A stretch of DNA of 64,000 nucleotides from contig CM034241.1 in the NCBI GenBank assembly GCA_019916065.1, forward strand, positions 14,703,728-14,767,727, given 5' to 3'. Position 1 is the stretch's first letter; every line of letters begins with the position of its first letter. Both the position numbers and the translations under genes were made by a program. This stretch comes from Vitellaria paradoxa. Its lineage: Eukaryota > Streptophyta > Magnoliopsida > Ericales > Sapotaceae. Below the pieces are notes generated by a model that worked only from the letters and a program-made list of their open reading frames with translations, was not told the DNA's origin and ran no database searches. Shown here one piece after another: positions 63,080 to 64,000 of the stretch.

Positions 63080-64000
63080 TAGCGACTAAATTAATATTTG
63101 GTGGATGAAGAGATTTTTTTAGCGACTAATTGGTCACCAAATACTTGGAATTTAGCCACCAAACTTATTTGGTCGCTAAGAAAGAATGCCAAAAATTATG
63201 AAAATATTTCGCGACCAAATGTTTTGGTAGTCAAAAGTCATTATTGGCGCCAAAGGATGGAGGGAAATATTTTAGAACTCTTTAGCAACTAAATTAATAT
63301 TTGGTCAACCAATTGGTCGCTAAATGTTTAGAATTTTGCGACCAAACTTATTTGGTCGTTAAAAATAAATGTCAAAAAATTATAAAAATATTCCGTGACC
63401 AAATGTTTTGGTAGCCAAAAGCCATTGTTGGTGCCAAAAGGTGGGGGGAAATATTTTAAAACTTTTTATCGATCAAATTAATATTTGGTCGCTAAAGGTT
63501 AACTTTTAGCGACCAATTGGTCGCCAAATGCCTGAGATTTAGCGACCAAACTTATTTGGTCGCTAAAATAAATGTCAAAAAATTCTAAAAATATTCCGCG
63601 ACCAAATGTTTTGGTAGCCAAAAGCCATTATTGGCGCCAAAGGGTGGAAGGAAATATTTTAGAACTCTTTAGCGACCAAATTAAGGTTGACTTTTAGTGA
63701 TCAATTGGTCGCCAAATGCCTGGGATTTAGCGATCAAACTTATTTGGTCGCTAAAAGTAAATGTCAAAAAATTATAAAAATATTCTACGACCAAATGTTT
63801 TGGTAGCCAAAAGCCATTGTTGGCGCCAAAGGGTGGAGGGAAATATTTTTAGAACTCTTTAGTGACCAAATTAATATTTGGTCGCTAAAGGTTGACTTTT
63901 AGCGACCAATTGGTCGCCAAATGCCTGAGATTTAGCAACCAAATTTATTTGGTCGCTAAAAATAAATTATTAGCGTCCAAATGATTTTTAGTCGCTAAAA
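63080..64000. repeat. Tandem array of about 190-bp units inside the CACTA element
   Basis: GTTTTGGTAG recurs at 63,221, 63,405, 63,608 and 63,797 (spacings 184, 203, 189). Each unit carries several GCGACCAAAT/ATTTGGTCGC inverted pairs, a TTGGCGCCAAA palindrome or variant, and a GGGAAATATTTTA block. The array continues past the window edge. Confidence 0.9.

Larger units (their letters stand above)
61390..64000. mobile_element. CACTA (En/Spm-type) transposon, left end; right end outside the window
   Basis: Begins CACTACAACAA at 61,390, the canonical CACTA terminus. Subterminal repeats of TTTGGTCGCYAAA and its complement TTTRGCGACCAAA fill 61,425-61,700, recur at 62,027-62,225, and form the tandem array from 63,080. 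No transposase was recognised in 62,300-63,060, which is AT-rich. The element may be non-autonomous. Confidence 0.8.

Noticed and set aside
63080..64000. Regular repeats at the right edge as a CRISPR array
   Set aside because: The repeats are long, contiguous, internally inverted and inside a plant CACTA element. There are no unique spacers of constant size.

Overview
The window is nuclear DNA from a flowering plant, most likely a eudicot. It is very AT-rich, its genes carry many short GT-AG introns, it contains no operons, and it is full of plant transposon families (Ty3/Gypsy, Copia, Mutator-like, Tourist/Harbinger MITEs, CACTA). I cannot name the species.

The only host genes I can support are three tandem copies of one oxidosqualene cyclase (OSC), all on the minus strand, in repeat units of about 15.3 kb: unit 1 (about 7,700-22,594), unit 2 (23,074-37,839) and unit 3 (38,319-51,079). 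Each has a non-coding first exon behind a TATA box, a 5'UTR intron, 16 coding exons and an unusually long intron 1 (6.6, 6.5 and 4.8 kb). Copies 2 and 3 translate through every splice junction to 762 residues, with the DCTAE catalytic motif and an MWCYCR motif of beta-amyrin-synthase type. Copy 1 has lost one A at the start of coding exon 6, is frameshifted inside that motif and would stop after about 287 residues. OSCs fold 2,3-oxidosqualene into triterpene skeletons on the ER membrane. No P450, glycosyltransferase or acyltransferase gene was seen here, so this is an OSC array rather than a demonstrated pathway cluster.

The array records its own history. A decayed Gypsy reverse-transcriptase fragment of about 480 bp sits at both internal junctions and at neither outer edge. 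Copies 1 and 2 share several intron-1 insertions that copy 3 lacks. The 3' end of copy 2, however, matches copy 3, and the switch falls around coding exon 13. The simplest reading is two steps: an older duplication, then unequal crossing-over that made copy 2 a chimera. Copy 3 differs in its promoter (a 335-bp MITE 35 bp upstream of the TATA box in place of a minisatellite) and carries a solo LTR in intron 7 whose empty site is visible in copies 1 and 2.

Left flank (1-7,700): a decayed Gypsy element with an LTR, a 1.1-kb Mutator-like element with a perfect 9-bp target duplication and an internal open frame, and a Copia gag/integrase remnant with its 5' LTR. Right flank (51,080-64,000): AT-rich intergenic DNA with MITEs, a Copia RT/RNaseH remnant with its 3' LTR, a repeat-like tract with a 40-bp minisatellite, and the start of a CACTA element at 61,390 with subterminal repeats, four G-boxes, a tRNA-like segment and a tandem array of about 190-bp units running off the window.
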